A stretch of DNA of 7,483 nt from Anaerolineae bacterium (GTDB lineage: Bacteria; Chloroflexota; Anaerolineae; Anaerolineales; Villigracilaceae). Numbering within the stretch: the first letter of the stretch is position 1; the number at the start of each line of letters is the position of its first letter. Shown piece after piece: positions 6,640-7,483 of the stretch. Below the pieces are notes generated by a model. The model was given only the letters and a program-made list of their open reading frames with translations. It did no database searches and was not told the origin of the DNA. The DNA is taken from NCBI GenBank assembly GCA_003694975.1, contig RFJH01000015.1, forward strand, positions 1-7,483, written 5' to 3'. The position numbers were made by a program, and so were the translations under genes.

Positions 6640-6668
6640 ATTATACCTGAAGAATCATACAACGACAA
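6640..6668 (-). promoter_or_regulatory. Sigma70-type promoter of rpoB
   Basis: On the minus strand TTGTCG (6668-6663, 4 of 6 consensus) and TATAAT (6645-6640, perfect) are separated by exactly 17 nt. The predicted start near 6633 gives a ~68-nt leader before the ATG at 6565. This is the best promoter in the window. Confidence 0.85.
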
Positions 6669-6732
6669 GATTCGCGGGCGCGTTTTCAGGGCTTTTCAAG
6701 AGTTTAACAGCCGGTCATCGCCATACCGCTGG

Positions 6733-6762
6733 AAGATACATATACAGTGGACTCATCTTCAA
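6733..6762 (-). promoter_or_regulatory. Possible second, weaker rpoB promoter
   Basis: On the minus strand TTGAAG (6762-6757) and TATCTT (6738-6733) are separated by 18 nt, each matching 4 of 6 consensus bases. It points toward rpoB about 95 nt upstream of the main promoter. A match this loose can arise by chance. Confidence 0.2.
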
Positions 6763-6995
6763 GACGTGTGCTGTTGGTCGGCAAGGGAATTGCCCTCGCT
6801 CGACCCATAGGAACATACTGCGTACAACGTGTGGCTCAGCGGCAGCGGCGGTGACTGCACAACCATCATCGCCAACCTGCATCTCCGCGAGCAGCGTAGC
6901 CGAAGCATCCTCACCGCCTGGCCAGCGTGGAAGAAGTGCGGCAACTATTCCCTGAACTCAGAGAATAGGCCCTTCTTTGCTCCTTGAAGGCAGCC

Positions 6996-7016
6996 TGGCC
7001 AGCACACTGCTGGCTA
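6996..7016. repeat. Inverted repeat (hairpin) in the intergenic stretch
   Basis: GCCAGCA (6998-7004) and TGCTGGC (7008-7014) are perfect complements around the 3-nt loop CAC. One G-T and one T-A pair extend the stem outward to 6996-7016. No T-run follows on either strand, so it is not a standard intrinsic terminator. The GCCTGGCCAGC that overlaps its left arm (6993-7003) also occurs at 6916-6926. Confidence 0.5.
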
Positions 7017-7411
7017 AGGGTGGGGGGTGTTGTTAATGTGCAGAAAGTAGACCGTCTGATGCCCAAACTGGCTTGCTGGGCGGTGAAGAAGTAATCATCG
7101 CCCTGGCTTGCCGTGGATTCTATGGTGGAGAGAATCTTATTCCCCTTTTTCTCTTGACGGCTTCGTTAATCGGTAGGCTATGCCGCCGTTCCACTCAAGC
7201 CCATGGCCAACTTGCCGCTCCCCTTGCACCTTACACTCGCTTTCACGAGCGGGCGTAGCGGCTGTCCTCTGCAGCCATGGTCGAGCGGCTACTGGGTGGT
7301 GGTTGTGCAAACTTCTGGTATGCTACAGTCCACGCAATATGAAGATACGCATAGAGAACCCCATACACCCCTATTATTACAGGTGAGACCATTCGGAAAC
7401 TCCGTTCACAC

Positions 7412-7483
7412 ATGAGCCAGCACCATAGCCCTACGTCGAACGAGTTCTTGGCGTTGATAACGACAGGCAGCCACGGCGACCGC
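7412..7483 (+). CDS. Possible start of a plus-strand gene cut by the window edge
   Basis: ATG 7412 opens a frame of 24 codons to the end of the window (MSQHHSPTSNEF, then LALITTGSHGDR). Third codon positions are mostly G or C, as in the real genes here. No good ribosome binding site precedes it; the nearest purine block, GGAA, is 13 nt away. No product family is recognisable from 24 residues. The minus strand is also open over this edge (25 residues to a TGA at 7406-7408), so the direction is uncertain. Confidence 0.25.
   Translation, partial: MSQHHSPTSNEFLALITTGSHGDR

Larger units (their letters stand above)
6669..7411. other. Intergenic stretch upstream of rpoB with no convincing gene
   Basis: All six frames here are short, and none shows a recognisable family together with a ribosome binding site. 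A few scattered fragments look protein-like in different frames: for example VEEVRQLFPELRE on plus near 6925-6963, YNVWLSGSGGDCTTI on plus from 6823, and GHGLEWNGGIAYRLTKP on minus near 7155-7205. No frame joins them. I found no tRNA, tmRNA, RNase P or SRP signature. It could be a decayed mobile element or gene, or an unrecognised RNA; I cannot choose between these. Confidence 0.5.

Noticed and set aside
7154..7182. TTGACG on the plus strand as a promoter -35 element
   Set aside because: At 17 nt the -10 position reads GCTATG, and the better TAGGCT is only 15 nt away; there is no convincing gene immediately downstream.
7073..7258. Small plus-strand open frame (61 codons) in the intergenic stretch
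   Set aside because: It has no ribosome binding site and no recognisable similarity, and the frame is open only briefly between stops.
6856..7309. TGCACAACCA inverted copies as terminal repeats of a ~450-bp miniature element
   Set aside because: The match is only 10 bases, the flanks show no target-site duplication, and the similarity stops quickly inward.
7406..7483. Minus-strand gene end at the right edge (25 codons to a TGA)
   Set aside because: It is too short to recognise, and its codon choice (many A/T third positions) is less like the window's real genes than the opposite-strand frame.

Overview
This window most resembles a bacterial chromosome segment from the Chloroflexota (Anaerolineae or a related class). 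That placement is an inference from the style of the RpoB protein and the fairly GC-rich coding sequence; no rRNA or other decisive marker is present. The dominant gene is a full-length rpoB (RNA polymerase beta subunit, 1305 aa) on the minus strand.

Layout on the plus strand, left to right. (1) Positions 1-435 hold the 3' part of an open frame that entered from outside the window. Its first ~50 residues look like the terminal helix of a cyclic-nucleotide-binding (CRP-like) domain, and it runs without a stop into a NifU-type Fe-S scaffold domain with a CxxC motif. An internal start with a ribosome binding site at 178 could also give an 85-aa stand-alone NifU protein. A perfect 11-bp hairpin terminator follows. 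(2) Positions 522-2483, minus strand, hold three tandem, tightly coupled genes for small membrane proteins of the LiaI/LiaF (DUF5668-like) type. The middle one carries a repetitive beta-rich outer domain (toastrack/LiaF-like). All three begin with a similar hydrophobic hairpin and are preceded by nearly the same TGAGG(G)AGG translation-initiation module, which suggests tandem duplication. (3) Positions 2576-2619 hold an intrinsic terminator that separates them from rpoB. (4) rpoB occupies 2648-6565. It has a clear sigma70-type promoter (TTGTCG, 17 nt, TATAAT) and a 10-bp hairpin at the predicted 5' end of its mRNA. (5) About 740 bp (6669-7411) contain no convincing gene. (6) A possible gene start sits at the right edge (7412-7483, weak).

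Functionally, rpoB is a self-contained transcription unit here. rpoC does not follow it and rplJ/rplL do not immediately precede it, unlike the usual bacterial arrangement. The downstream membrane cassette runs in the same direction but behind a terminator, and probably belongs to envelope-stress sensing rather than transcription. The most notable observations are: a lineage-specific ~120-residue insertion in RpoB built from three (perhaps four) 25-residue repeats with a WL...GYDP signature; a threonine at the position equivalent to E. coli RpoB R529 in the rifampicin cluster; the apparent cNMP-binding/NifU fusion; and the orphan arrangement of rpoB.
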